A DNA stretch of 5,230 bases from positions 1 to 5,230 of the forward strand of contig SXRG01000014.1 of NCBI GenBank assembly GCA_005793645.1, read 5' to 3'. Below, piece after piece: positions 1 to 5,230 of this stretch (positions within the stretch are counted from its first letter, which is position 1; each line of letters starts with the position of its first letter). The DNA comes from Burkholderiales bacterium. Its GTDB lineage: Bacteria > Pseudomonadota > Gammaproteobacteria > Burkholderiales > Thiobacillaceae. The position numbers and the translations under genes are program-made. A model generated the notes under the pieces. That model was not told where the DNA came from and did not search any database. It saw only the letters and a list, made by a program, of their open reading frames with translations.

Positions 1-10
1 AAAAATGCCT

Positions 11-28
11 TGGAATTTTTCTGGAATT
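11..28. repeat. Short direct repeat upstream of the first gene
   Basis: TGGAATT occurs at 11-17 and again at 22-28, an 11-base period or about one helical turn. It lies just upstream of the first start codon at 46. Direct half-sites one turn apart are common for OmpR-family response regulators, the class that includes CusR, CopR and CzcR. The motif does not match the CusR box as I know it, and chance is a real alternative in so short a stretch. Confidence 0.25.
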
Positions 29-45
29 GGTTTACGGTGAGCCCC

Positions 46-438
46 ATGTGTCGCCGTTATCGTTGCTTTTTGTTCCTGATGCTGCTTTGGCTCCCCGTCA
101 AGGGCGTGCTCTCGGCAGCGATGCCGTTTCATGAGATGCGGTTGTCCGCTGATCTCGCTGCAACACAGATGTCGCACTGCCAGATGTTTCATGGGTCTCA
201 GGGCGCCATACCCATGATGGCCTTGAATGATGCGGAGTCCGTACCGGCATTGGATCATGAACAGGGTGGTCAGAGTGGTTATAGCCAGAGCATTACCTGT
301 CATGGTCTGTGCGCAGTCTTTCTGGCCACAAACTTTGTGCCTCCGTTGATCGCCGTGGCTGTTGATGCGCCACCGTCGGTGAGCGTGGCCTTTTATTCCC
401 ATATTCCAGCATTTCCTGACCGACCTCCGGTTCTTTGA
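46..438 (+). CDS. Small exported His/Met/Cys-containing protein, CzcI-like
   Basis: This gene encodes a 130-residue protein of unproven function, probably periplasmic. Residues 1-25 look like a Sec signal peptide: a basic start (R3, R4, R6), a hydrophobic stretch at about 8-22, and a likely cut after S23-A24-A25. The mature part carries possible soft-metal ligands: H29, M31, M42, H44-C45-Q46-M47, H49, M57-M58, H71 and a C85-H86-G87-L88-C89 group. The end, with YSHIP then PDRPP, resembles the tail I remember for CzcI-type small proteins placed ahead of czc/cus efflux genes; this is from memory, not a search. ATG 46 was chosen because GGTGA at 36-40 lies five bases upstream and the signal peptide then starts cleanly. 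The frame is open to the window's left edge through TTG 10, so a longer form is possible. It is codirectional with the efflux genes, 111 bases ahead of the next gene. A role in metal binding or in tuning the efflux response is inference. Confidence 0.72.
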   Translation: MCRRYRCFLFLMLLWLPVKGVLSAAMPFHEMRLSADLAATQMSHCQMFHGSQGAIPMMALNDAESVPALDHEQGGQSGYSQSITCHGLCAVFLATNFVPPLIAVAVDAPPSVSVAFYSHIPAFPDRPPVL

Positions 439-455
439 TCTCCCTTGAGTGATGA

Positions 456-472
456 AGCGACTTTGTGTCGCT
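456..472. repeat. Small perfect hairpin between the first two genes
   Basis: AGCGAC (456-461) and GTCGCT (467-472) are perfect inverted copies around a five-base loop, TTTGT. No T-run follows, so this is not a standard rho-independent terminator. It could be an operator for a dimeric regulator, a weak RNA hairpin that dampens or processes the transcript, or chance. The gap from 439 to 549 shows no other signal that I trust: no -35/-10 pair with 16-18 base spacing and no CueR-like operator. Confidence 0.35.
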
Positions 473-549
473 ATATGTATCGCTGTGTGGCGTGAATTGC
501 GCCTCTATCGTTTATGGCCGACATTGCGTTGGCCGATCAAGGAGTTGAG

Positions 550-948
550 ATGAATACCCTGTTTCGTTTTGTTTTTCTGATGCTTGTCGCTGCATGGGCA
601 CAGGCGGCTGAGCCGGCCCATGACCATCAACATAGCGCTCCAGTGAGCGTTGCCACGCCCAAGGGCGTTGCTATGCCTAATAGTGCCACACCCAATGCGG
701 CCATGAGTCATGAGGCCTGTCAGATGATGCCAGATGTAAAGCCGGGCATGGGGCCTCGTGGAAACATGATGGGCGCACGGAAACCCTGTGAACACTGTTC
801 GAATCAGCACCCTGCTGCGAGTGAGCATTGTCAGATGCATCAGCCCACTGCGCCATGCACGAAGTGTGAATCGGTACAGCAGCGATTGAAGGCTGTTGAG
901 CGACGCCTGGAAGCACTGGAACGCGCCGCCAAACCGGCCACGAAGTAA
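550..948 (+). CDS. Exported Cys/His/Met-rich putative metal-binding protein
   Basis: I do not recognise this 132-residue protein. Residues 1-19 are a signal peptide (R6, hydrophobic 7-17, likely cut at A17-Q18-A19), so it should be periplasmic. The mature chain has three ligand-rich parts. First is an H24-D-H-Q-H28 cluster. Next, Met/His-rich residues 42-74 include H54, C57, M59-M60, M67 and M73-M74. Third, residues 80-106 hold C80-E-H-C83, H87, H93-C94-Q-M-H97 and C103-T-K-C106. Six cysteines in all, four of them in two CxxC pairs. Residues 108-127 form a charged amphipathic helix (VQQRLKAVERRLEALERAAK) with Leu/Val at heptad-like spacing, which may allow self-association. ATG 550 follows AAGGAG (539-544) at five bases; the in-frame ATG 514 would bury the signal peptide behind 12 residues. 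It ends nine bases before cusF, so the two are probably cotranscribed. Periplasmic Cu/Ag binding, or soft-metal sequestration, is inferred from composition and context only. Confidence 0.8.
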   Translation: MNTLFRFVFLMLVAAWAQAAEPAHDHQHSAPVSVATPKGVAMPNSATPNAAMSHEACQMMPDVKPGMGPRGNMMGARKPCEHCSNQHPAASEHCQMHQPTAPCTKCESVQQRLKAVERRLEALERAAKPATK

Positions 949-957
949 GGGGTTGCC

Positions 958-1290
958 ATGAAAAAGCTATGGATTTTCCCATTGGTTCTTTTGTTGATGC
1001 CGTTCGCGAGGGCCGAGTCGCCTGTGCACAATCATGGGCATGGTGCCCATGCCATGCCCATGGCCATCGAGGGCACTGGTGAGGTGCGCGGTCTGTCGGC
1101 CAAGACAGGCAAGATCAAGCTGAAGCATGATCCGATCCCATCCCTTGGATGGCCTGCCATGGTCATGGATTTCAAGGTGCAGGACCGCAAGCTGCTCGAC
1201 GGCCTCAAGGTCGGGGATGTGGTGTCGTTCAGCTTTGTTTCTGGGGAGGCCGGCAATGTGGTCATGGCAATCCGGAAGCAGGGGCAATAA
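958..1290 (+). CDS. cusF: CusF periplasmic Cu(I)/Ag(I) metallochaperone
   Basis: CusF is a small OB-fold periplasmic protein that binds Cu(I) or Ag(I) and passes it to CusB in the Cus efflux complex. This copy has 110 residues, matching E. coli CusF in length. Residues 1-19 are a signal peptide with likely cleavage at A17-R18-A19. Residues 24-35 are a His/Met-rich tail (HNHGHGAHAMPM). The CusF domain runs from about 38 to 107. The family ligands are all present: H57, W65, M68 and M70, with the same 8-3-2 spacing as H36/W44/M47/M49 in E. coli CusF, inside the motif WPAMVMDF. The tryptophan is the cation-pi residue known from CusF structures. AAGGGG at 947-952 lies five bases before ATG 958. 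The 3' end overlaps the next gene by 35 bases. A second CusF domain is present in this operon, fused to CusB. Confidence 0.95.
   Translation: MKKLWIFPLVLLLMPFARAESPVHNHGHGAHAMPMAIEGTGEVRGLSAKTGKIKLKHDPIPSLGWPAMVMDFKVQDRKLLDGLKVGDVVSFSFVSGEAGNVVMAIRKQGQ
1033..1062. repeat. Strong inverted repeat inside the 5' part of cusF
   Basis: CATGGGCATGG (1033-1043) and CCATGCCCATG (1052-1062) are an 11-base perfect inverted repeat around an eight-base loop. A competing hairpin shares its left arm: CATGGGCA (1033-1040) with TGCCCATG (1044-1051), eight base pairs around a three-base loop. Both lie in the codons for the His/Gly/Met/Pro-rich tail of CusF, about 75 bases after the start codon. The repeat may be only a by-product of repeated CAT, ATG, GGC and CCC codons, but in mRNA it should fold stably. 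Confidence 0.6.
1245..1249 (+). promoter_or_regulatory. Ribosome binding site that decides the cusC start
   Basis: GGAGG sits inside the cusF coding region, six bases before ATG 1256. It is the strongest Shine-Dalgarno match near this gene. The ATG it serves is followed by a reasonable signal peptide, so it is preferred over ATG 1127 deep inside cusF. No ATG, GTG or TTG in this frame between 1258 and the signal-peptide end gives a better start. Confidence 0.75.
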
Positions 1291-2539
1291 GCCGCATCCG
1301 GTCATTCCGCTTCTATTCGCCGCTCTGAGTATCGGGGCGGCGATGGCTGCGCCGGTGGACGATCTGTCCCGAGCGAGCCTGCCACAGATGCTGGAATGGC
1401 TGGATGTGCATCATCCCGAGCTCGCTGCGGCGCGGCTGGAACAGGATGCGGCGGAGGCACGCATCCAGCCGGCGACCGCGTTACCCGATCCCATGTTGTC
1501 TGTGGAATGGCGGGACATTCGCTATGACAGCCCGACCTTGGATCCTACCCAGGTGGGATCCATGCGCTATCAGTTCAGACAATCCATCCCGCTGTGGGGA
1601 AAGCGCGAGCTGCGTGGCCAGGTGGCACAGTCTGGCGTCAACACGGCGCAGGCTGCGCGCACACAGGTGCGCCTAAATTTGCGTAATCAGTTGCAACGCG
1701 CGCATGCGCAATGGGTAGCGGCGCGCGAAACGGCGCGGCAGTTGGATGCGTTGCAGCAAGTGATGAGCGATGCCGAACGGCTGGCACGCACTCGTTATGC
1801 GGCGGGGTTGGTGGCGCAGAGTGAGGTGTTGCGCGCACAGACCGAATTGGCCAGCCTGCAAAACGACCAGGCGGCGGCGCAGTCAACCGGGCGGCGGGCG
1901 ACGGCTCGACTCAATGCCTTGTTGTTGCGTCCATCGGATGCGGTTTTGATGGATCCGGCCGGGTTTTCGCCCGTGCCGGAAAAAATGGATTGGAGGCGCC
2001 TGATTGAGCAGTTGGAGGGGGGTAATCCACAGTTACAACTGGCGGTAGCGCAGATCGATGCCAGCACCCGCACGGCGGAGTTGACGCGGCGCAATCGCTG
2101 GCCGGATCTGACGGTAGGCGTAGCACCGATGCAGACGGGGTCGCGTTTTGACAGTTGGGAGCTGATGCTGGAGATCAACCTACCGTTGCAGCAGGAAACT
2201 CGCCGTAGCCAGGAACGCGAAGCTTCGCTGATGCGTGACGCGGCCGTGGCCCGGCAGGCGGCGACCCGTACTGGTTTGCAGGGCGATCTGTCCGAATTGC
2301 GTGCGGCCTATGAAACCGCGCTGCATCATGCCCATGTGCTGGAAAGCAGTGTGTTGCCGCAGATCGAGCTGTCCTGGCGCGCGGCGCAAATTGCATACAA
2401 CAGCGGTGCCGGAGATTTTTCAAGTCTGATCGAGATGCAGCGGGCCTGGCGACGCGCCCGCATCGATCTGCTCAATGCCGCGCTCGATGCACGGCTGACG
2501 CTGGCGGATATCGAGCTAAGGGTAGGGGGTGCGCTATGA
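1256..2539 (+). CDS. cusC: Outer-membrane efflux channel, CusC/CzcC (TolC-like) family
   Basis: This is the outer-membrane factor of a tripartite RND pump: a trimeric beta-barrel plus alpha-helical tunnel that takes metal ions from the periplasm out of the cell. From ATG 1256 it has 427 residues, usual for CzcC/CusC proteins. The signal peptide has a basic N-part (R9, K12), a hydrophobic core at about 16-28 and a likely cut after A29-M30-A31. There is no lipobox cysteine, unlike lipoprotein E. coli CusC, so it should not be lipid-anchored and is closer to CzcC in this respect. The two internal OEP repeats are visible: Y181-A-A-G184 followed by EVLRAQTEL, and Y381-N-S-G384 followed by SLIEMQRAW, exactly 200 residues apart, each in long Ala/Gln/Arg-rich helices. 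NPQL and RRNRWPDLTVGVAP open the second half. It overlaps cusF by 35 bases and cusB by four (ATGA at 2536-2539), suggesting coupled translation. The symbol follows context; metal specificity cannot be read from this protein. Confidence 0.92.
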   Translation: MWSWQSGSRGNKPHPVIPLLFAALSIGAAMAAPVDDLSRASLPQMLEWLDVHHPELAAARLEQDAAEARIQPATALPDPMLSVEWRDIRYDSPTLDPTQVGSMRYQFRQSIPLWGKRELRGQVAQSGVNTAQAARTQVRLNLRNQLQRAHAQWVAARETARQLDALQQVMSDAERLARTRYAAGLVAQSEVLRAQTELASLQNDQAAAQSTGRRATARLNALLLRPSDAVLMDPAGFSPVPEKMDWRRLIEQLEGGNPQLQLAVAQIDASTRTAELTRRNRWPDLTVGVAPMQTGSRFDSWELMLEINLPLQQETRRSQEREASLMRDAAVARQAATRTGLQGDLSELRAAYETALHHAHVLESSVLPQIELSWRAAQIAYNSGAGDFSSLIEMQRAWRRARIDLLNAALDARLTLADIELRVGGAL

Positions 2540-4026
2540 ACAAGTGGATATTTGCCGTGTTATTGGCGACAGTCGCTAGCGGCGCGTATTGGGCTGGCCG
2601 CATAACGCCGCATACCCCGGCCGTGACAGCCCCGGCGGCTCAGGCGCCCGCTGGCCGGAAGATTCTGTATTACCGCAATCCGATGGGTCAGCCGGACACC
2701 TCGCCGGTGCCGAAAAAAGACCCGATGGGGATGGATTACATCCCGGTGTACGAAGGCGAGGACGGCGGCGTAGAGACGGATGGAACGGTCAAGATCAGCC
2801 TGGCCCGCCTGCAGAAACTGGGCGTGGCGATCAGCGCGGCAGAATCGCGCGTACTGGCCACGCCGTTGCGCGCGGTGGGCAGTCTGGCGGTGAGCGAACG
2901 CGGCCTGCATACGGTGACGGCGCGGTTTTCGGGCTGGGTGGAACAGTTGCGCGTCAACACCACCGGTCAGGCTGTAAAGAAGGGTGAGCCGCTGATGGCG
3001 GTGTACAGCCCGGAGCTGCTATCCGCGCAACAGGAGCTACGCCTGGCGCTGGAAGGAGAAAAGATGCTGGCGGGCGCCGATGCCGATACGCGCAAGCGCG
3101 CTACGGCCCTGGTCGAGGCCAGCCGTCAACGCCTGGAGCTGTGGGCAATCACGCCGGATCAATGGCGCGAGGCCGAGGCTGGGCGCTTTACCCGTCAGCT
3201 CTGGCTGCACGCGCCGACATCCGGCGTGGTTCTTGAAAAGCCTGCGGTGGAAGGTCGCCGATTCATGGCCGGCGACCCGCTGCTGCAAATCGCGGATCTG
3301 TCCTCGCTGTGGCTGATCGCCGAGGTGTTCGAGCAGGACATGGGGCGCGTCCGGGTCGGCCAGACGGCGCATTTCACGATCGATGCATTGCCGGGCGAGT
3401 CGTTCAGGGGACGCGTCGATTTCATCCTTCCGACGGTCAATCCGCAAACCCGCACCGCGCAGGTACGCATCGAACTGGCCAACCCCGGTGGTCGGCTGCG
3501 TCCGGCCATGTTTGGGCAGGTCGAACTTTTAACGGGCAAGAACGGTCCCGTACTGGCCGTGCCGGATTCGGCGGTGCTGGAGGGCGGGCTTACTCAGACC
3601 GTGTTGATCGACCGGGGTTCCGGGCGTTTCGAGCCGCGTGCGGTTGAAACCGGCGCCCGCGCGAGCGGTTGGGTGGAGATTCGCAAAGGCTTAAAGATGG
3701 GCGAGCGCGTGGTGACCCGCGCAAACTTCCTGATCGACTCGGAGAGCAACTTGAAGGCAGCGCTTTCAGGGCTGTCTGCGGATGCAAAACCGGCACGGAA
3801 GCAGCATGAGACCGATGGCAAGGTGGTCGCAGTCGATATTGCAGCCGGTACGGTGACCTTGGCGCATCAGCCGGTTCCGGGCCTCAACTGGCCGGCCATG
3901 ACCATGGATTTTGTCTTGGGCGAGCCTGGTCTGGCCAAACAACTCAAGCCCGGGGCGAATATCCGTTTCTGGTTCGAGGAACGGGGCGAAGGCGAGTGGA
4001 CAATCACACGCATCCGGGGAGGTTGA
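2536..4026 (+). CDS. cusB: CusB membrane fusion protein with fused C-terminal CusF domain
   Basis: CusB is the periplasmic adaptor that links the CusA pump to the outer-membrane channel and takes metal from CusF. This one has 496 residues, longer than E. coli CusB (about 407), and the excess is an added domain. Residues 1-21 are an N-terminal membrane anchor or signal. Residues 43-72 are a degenerate heavy-metal-binding segment without cysteines that keeps M50 (NPM), M64 (DPM) and M66, matching the three Cu(I)-binding Met of E. coli CusB (M49, M64, M66 in the precursor). Lipoyl halves lie at about 129-157 and 223-253, the helical hairpin at 158-215, and the beta-barrel and membrane-proximal parts at 256-408, ending in the family-typical FLIDSESNLKAAL. 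A polar linker (411-427) leads to a CusF domain at 428-496 with H444, W452, M455 and M457 in the exact CusF spacing. SilB of Cupriavidus metallidurans is known to have this architecture. AGGGGG (2524-2529) precedes the start. Confidence 0.96.
   Translation: MNKWIFAVLLATVASGAYWAGRITPHTPAVTAPAAQAPAGRKILYYRNPMGQPDTSPVPKKDPMGMDYIPVYEGEDGGVETDGTVKISLARLQKLGVAISAAESRVLATPLRAVGSLAVSERGLHTVTARFSGWVEQLRVNTTGQAVKKGEPLMAVYSPELLSAQQELRLALEGEKMLAGADADTRKRATALVEASRQRLELWAITPDQWREAEAGRFTRQLWLHAPTSGVVLEKPAVEGRRFMAGDPLLQIADLSSLWLIAEVFEQDMGRVRVGQTAHFTIDALPGESFRGRVDFILPTVNPQTRTAQVRIELANPGGRLRPAMFGQVELLTGKNGPVLAVPDSAVLEGGLTQTVLIDRGSGRFEPRAVETGARASGWVEIRKGLKMGERVVTRANFLIDSESNLKAALSGLSADAKPARKQHETDGKVVAVDIAAGTVTLAHQPVPGLNWPAMTMDFVLGEPGLAKQLKPGANIRFWFEERGEGEWTITRIRGG
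3817..4023 (+). other. CusF metallochaperone domain fused to CusB
   Basis: This segment encodes residues 428-496 of CusB. The stretch QPVPGLNWPAMTMDF matches free CusF of the same operon (DPIPSLGWPAMVMDF) at 10 of 15 positions. The His, Trp and two Met ligands sit in identical spacing in both. The domain probably supplies Cu(I)/Ag(I) in cis to the three-Met site near the CusB N-terminus or directly to CusA. The linker before it is rich in Ala, Lys, Asp and Gln and looks flexible. Confidence 0.92.
4018..4022 (+). promoter_or_regulatory. Ribosome binding site of cusA
   Basis: GGAGG overlaps the last codons of cusB and lies five bases before ATG 4028. It fixes the cusA start, which falls one base after the cusB stop codon. 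Such spacing suggests translational coupling of the two pump subunits. Confidence 0.8.
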
Positions 4027-4027
4027 C

Positions 4028-5230
4028 ATGTTGGCCCGCCTGATCGAATGGTCGCTACGCAATGTGTTCGTGGTGCTACTTGCCACCGCATTCGTGACTG
4101 GCGCGGGTGTGTATGCGCTGCTTAAAACGCCGCTCGACGCATTGCCGGATCTGTCTGATGTGCAGGTGATCGTCTATACTGAATATCCCGGTCAGGCACC
4201 GCAAGTGGTGGAAGACCAGGTGACCTATCCACTCACCACGGCACTGCTCGGCGCGCCGAAATCCCGTGTAGTGCGCGGTTTTTCGTTCTTTGGCGCATCC
4301 TTCGTCTATGTCATTTTCGAGGATGGAACGGACATATATTGGGCGCGCTCACGGGTGCTGGAATACCTCAACGCGGCTGCCGGTCGTCTTCCGGCTGGCG
4401 TGACGCCCTCCTTGGGGCCGGACGCAACTGGGGTGGGATGGGTGTATCAGTATGTGTTGCAATCTGCGCGCCACACGCTGGCTGAGTTGCGCAGCCTGCA
4501 GGACTGGTTCGTGCGCTATCAGTTGACACCGGTGCAGGGCGTGGCCGAAGTTGCCAGCTTGGGCGGATTTGTACAGCAATATCAGGTGGTGGTGGATCCG
4601 CGCCGATTGCAAGGCTACGGTATTTCCCTCGCGCAGATCGCCGAGGCCATCCGTGCGGGGAACCGCGATGTGGGTGGGCGTGTTCTGGAATTGGCCGAGC
4701 GCGAATACATGGTGCGCGGACGCGGTTATCTGCACGGGGTCGATGATCTTGGCGGAATCGTGCTGAAGACTGTGGGCGGTACACCCGTGTTGCTCAGGGA
4801 TGTGGCGCGTATCGAGCTCGCGCCGGATGAGCGGCGCGGCATTGCCGAACTGAATGGGTCGGGTGAGGTGGTGGCCGGCACGGTGGTGGCGCGCTATGGC
4901 CAGAACGCGCTGGAGGTAATCGACCGAATCCGAACCCGGATTGCCGAGATCACCCCCGGTTTGCCGGAAGGGGTGTCGATCGCCCATGTATATGACCGAT
5001 CCGATCTTATTCGGCGAGCGGTGGAGACGCTGAATCGCACATTGATCGAGGAGGCGCTAATCGTCGCGCTGGTCTGTCTGGTGTTTCTCCTGCATGTCCG
5101 ATCCGCGCTGGTGGCCATTCTCATGCTTCCGGTGGGGGTGCTGATCGCGTTTATCGTTATGCGTGTGCAGGGGGTGAACGCAAACATTATGTCCATGGCC
5201 GGAAGCGCCAGCGCCAACGCCGCCAGGTTG
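4028..5230 (+). CDS. cusA: CusA/SilA heavy-metal RND efflux pump, 5' part (cut by window edge)
   Basis: CusA is the inner-membrane, proton-driven trimeric pump of the Cu(I)/Ag(I) efflux complex. About 401 residues of the usual ~1040 are here, with no stop codon before the window ends. TM1 is at about 13-32, followed by TPLDALPDLSDVQVIV, typical of heavy-metal RND pumps. The porter domain shows FEDGTDIYWARSRVLEYL (97-114), GPDATGVGW (130-138) and RRGIAELNG (269-277). These agree with E. coli CusA as I remember it and fit the Cu/Ag subgroup better than CzcA. TM2 (about 340-356) and TM3 (about 360-379) surround H356-V-R-S-A-L. The methionine relay and the TM4 aspartate lie beyond the window. From M390 on, the protein departs sharply from the family motif GGIAIAxGAMV although the frame stays open. 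It reads AGSASANAARL, which puts Ser, Asn and Arg into a membrane helix. This looks like a sequence-quality problem rather than real divergence. Confidence 0.95.
   Translation, partial: MLARLIEWSLRNVFVVLLATAFVTGAGVYALLKTPLDALPDLSDVQVIVYTEYPGQAPQVVEDQVTYPLTTALLGAPKSRVVRGFSFFGASFVYVIFEDGTDIYWARSRVLEYLNAAAGRLPAGVTPSLGPDATGVGWVYQYVLQSARHTLAELRSLQDWFVRYQLTPVQGVAEVASLGGFVQQYQVVVDPRRLQGYGISLAQIAEAIRAGNRDVGGRVLELAEREYMVRGRGYLHGVDDLGGIVLKTVGGTPVLLRDVARIELAPDERRGIAELNGSGEVVAGTVVARYGQNALEVIDRIRTRIAEITPGLPEGVSIAHVYDRSDLIRRAVETLNRTLIEEALIVALVCLVFLLHVRSALVAILMLPVGVLIAFIVMRVQGVNANIMSMAGSASANAARL
5195..5230 (+). other. Suspect sequence at the end of the window (inside cusA TM4)
   Basis: The frame is intact, but 8 of the last 12 codons differ from the residues expected for CusA: Leu to Met, Gly to Ala, Ile to Ser twice, Ile to Asn, Gly to Ala, Met to Arg and Val to Leu. 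Several fit single-base changes, such as ATC to AGC at 5204-5206 and 5210-5212, ATC to AAC at 5216-5218, and ATG to AGG at 5225-5227. Upstream sequence to NANIMS (384-389) agrees closely with the family. Base-call errors at a contig end are the simplest explanation. Confidence 0.65.

Noticed and set aside
10..45. TTG 10 start for the first gene
   Set aside because: It would place an aromatic-rich segment before the basic signal-peptide start. ATG 46 has GGTGA at five bases. The window edge means a longer form cannot be fully excluded.
456..472. Rho-independent terminator after the first gene
   Set aside because: The stem is only six base pairs and is followed by ATATGTATCG, not a T-run.
514..549. 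Alternative start ATG 514 for the Cys/His/Met-rich gene
   Set aside because: It adds 12 residues with Asp and Glu in front of the signal peptide, and AAGGAG at 539-544 serves ATG 550.
439..549. CueR-type or sigma70 promoter between the first two genes
   Set aside because: TTGAGT (445-450) and TATATG (472-477) are 21 bases apart, too far, and no CueR-like dyad is present.
1127..1255. Upstream in-frame extension of cusC from ATG 1127
   Set aside because: It lies wholly within cusF, reads as a Trp/Ser/Arg/Cys-rich out-of-frame peptide, and would place the signal peptide about 55 residues inside the protein.
2560..2987. Overlapping open frames on both strands within the cusB 5' region
   Set aside because: They are out of frame with a well-supported CusB. 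The Gly/Arg-rich translations are typical shadow frames, without start signals or domains.
4349..4987. 212-codon open frame on the minus strand inside cusA
   Set aside because: It is antisense to a clear CusA coding region. Its translation is rich in His, Arg and Gln with no domain, and long antisense frames are common opposite GC-rich genes.

Overview
The window holds most of a copper/silver export operon of the Cus/Sil type, all on the + strand. It is moderately GC-rich, with two envelope membranes implied by an outer-membrane factor, periplasmic proteins with Sec signal peptides, and an RND pump. This points to a Gram-negative proteobacterium, most likely beta- or gammaproteobacterial. I cannot name the species.

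Layout: (1) Positions 46-438 encode a small exported protein with His, Met and Cys clusters and a C-terminus like that of CzcI-type proteins. (2) A 111-base gap at 439-549 carries a short perfect hairpin but no promoter I can defend. (3) Positions 550-948 encode a 132-residue exported protein rich in His, Met and Cys, with two CxxC pairs and a C-terminal helix; I do not recognise it. (4) Positions 958-1290 encode a free CusF copper/silver metallochaperone. (5) Positions 1256-2539 encode the outer-membrane channel (CusC/CzcC type), whose best start lies inside cusF. (6) Positions 2536-4026 encode the membrane fusion protein CusB with an extra CusF domain fused at its C-terminus. (7) Positions 4028-5230 encode the first 401 residues of the inner-membrane pump CusA, cut by the window edge. 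The last five genes are 9 bases apart or closer, or overlap, so they are almost certainly one transcript.

Inferred working model: CusA is the proton-driven pump, CusB the periplasmic adaptor and CusC the exit duct. Free CusF and the CusF domain tethered to CusB would hand periplasmic Cu(I)/Ag(I) to the pump. The two small metal-ligand-rich proteins in front would add periplasmic buffering or sensing.

The core system is a known one. The points that deserve attention are the unrecognised Cys/His/Met-rich protein, the double provision of CusF domains, the nested cusC start, a strong inverted repeat inside cusF, and the last ~36 bases. There the cusA reading frame stays open but the protein departs abruptly from a nearly invariant family motif, which looks like poor sequence at a contig end. 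No rRNA, tRNA, CRISPR array, insertion sequence or convincing rho-independent terminator was seen.
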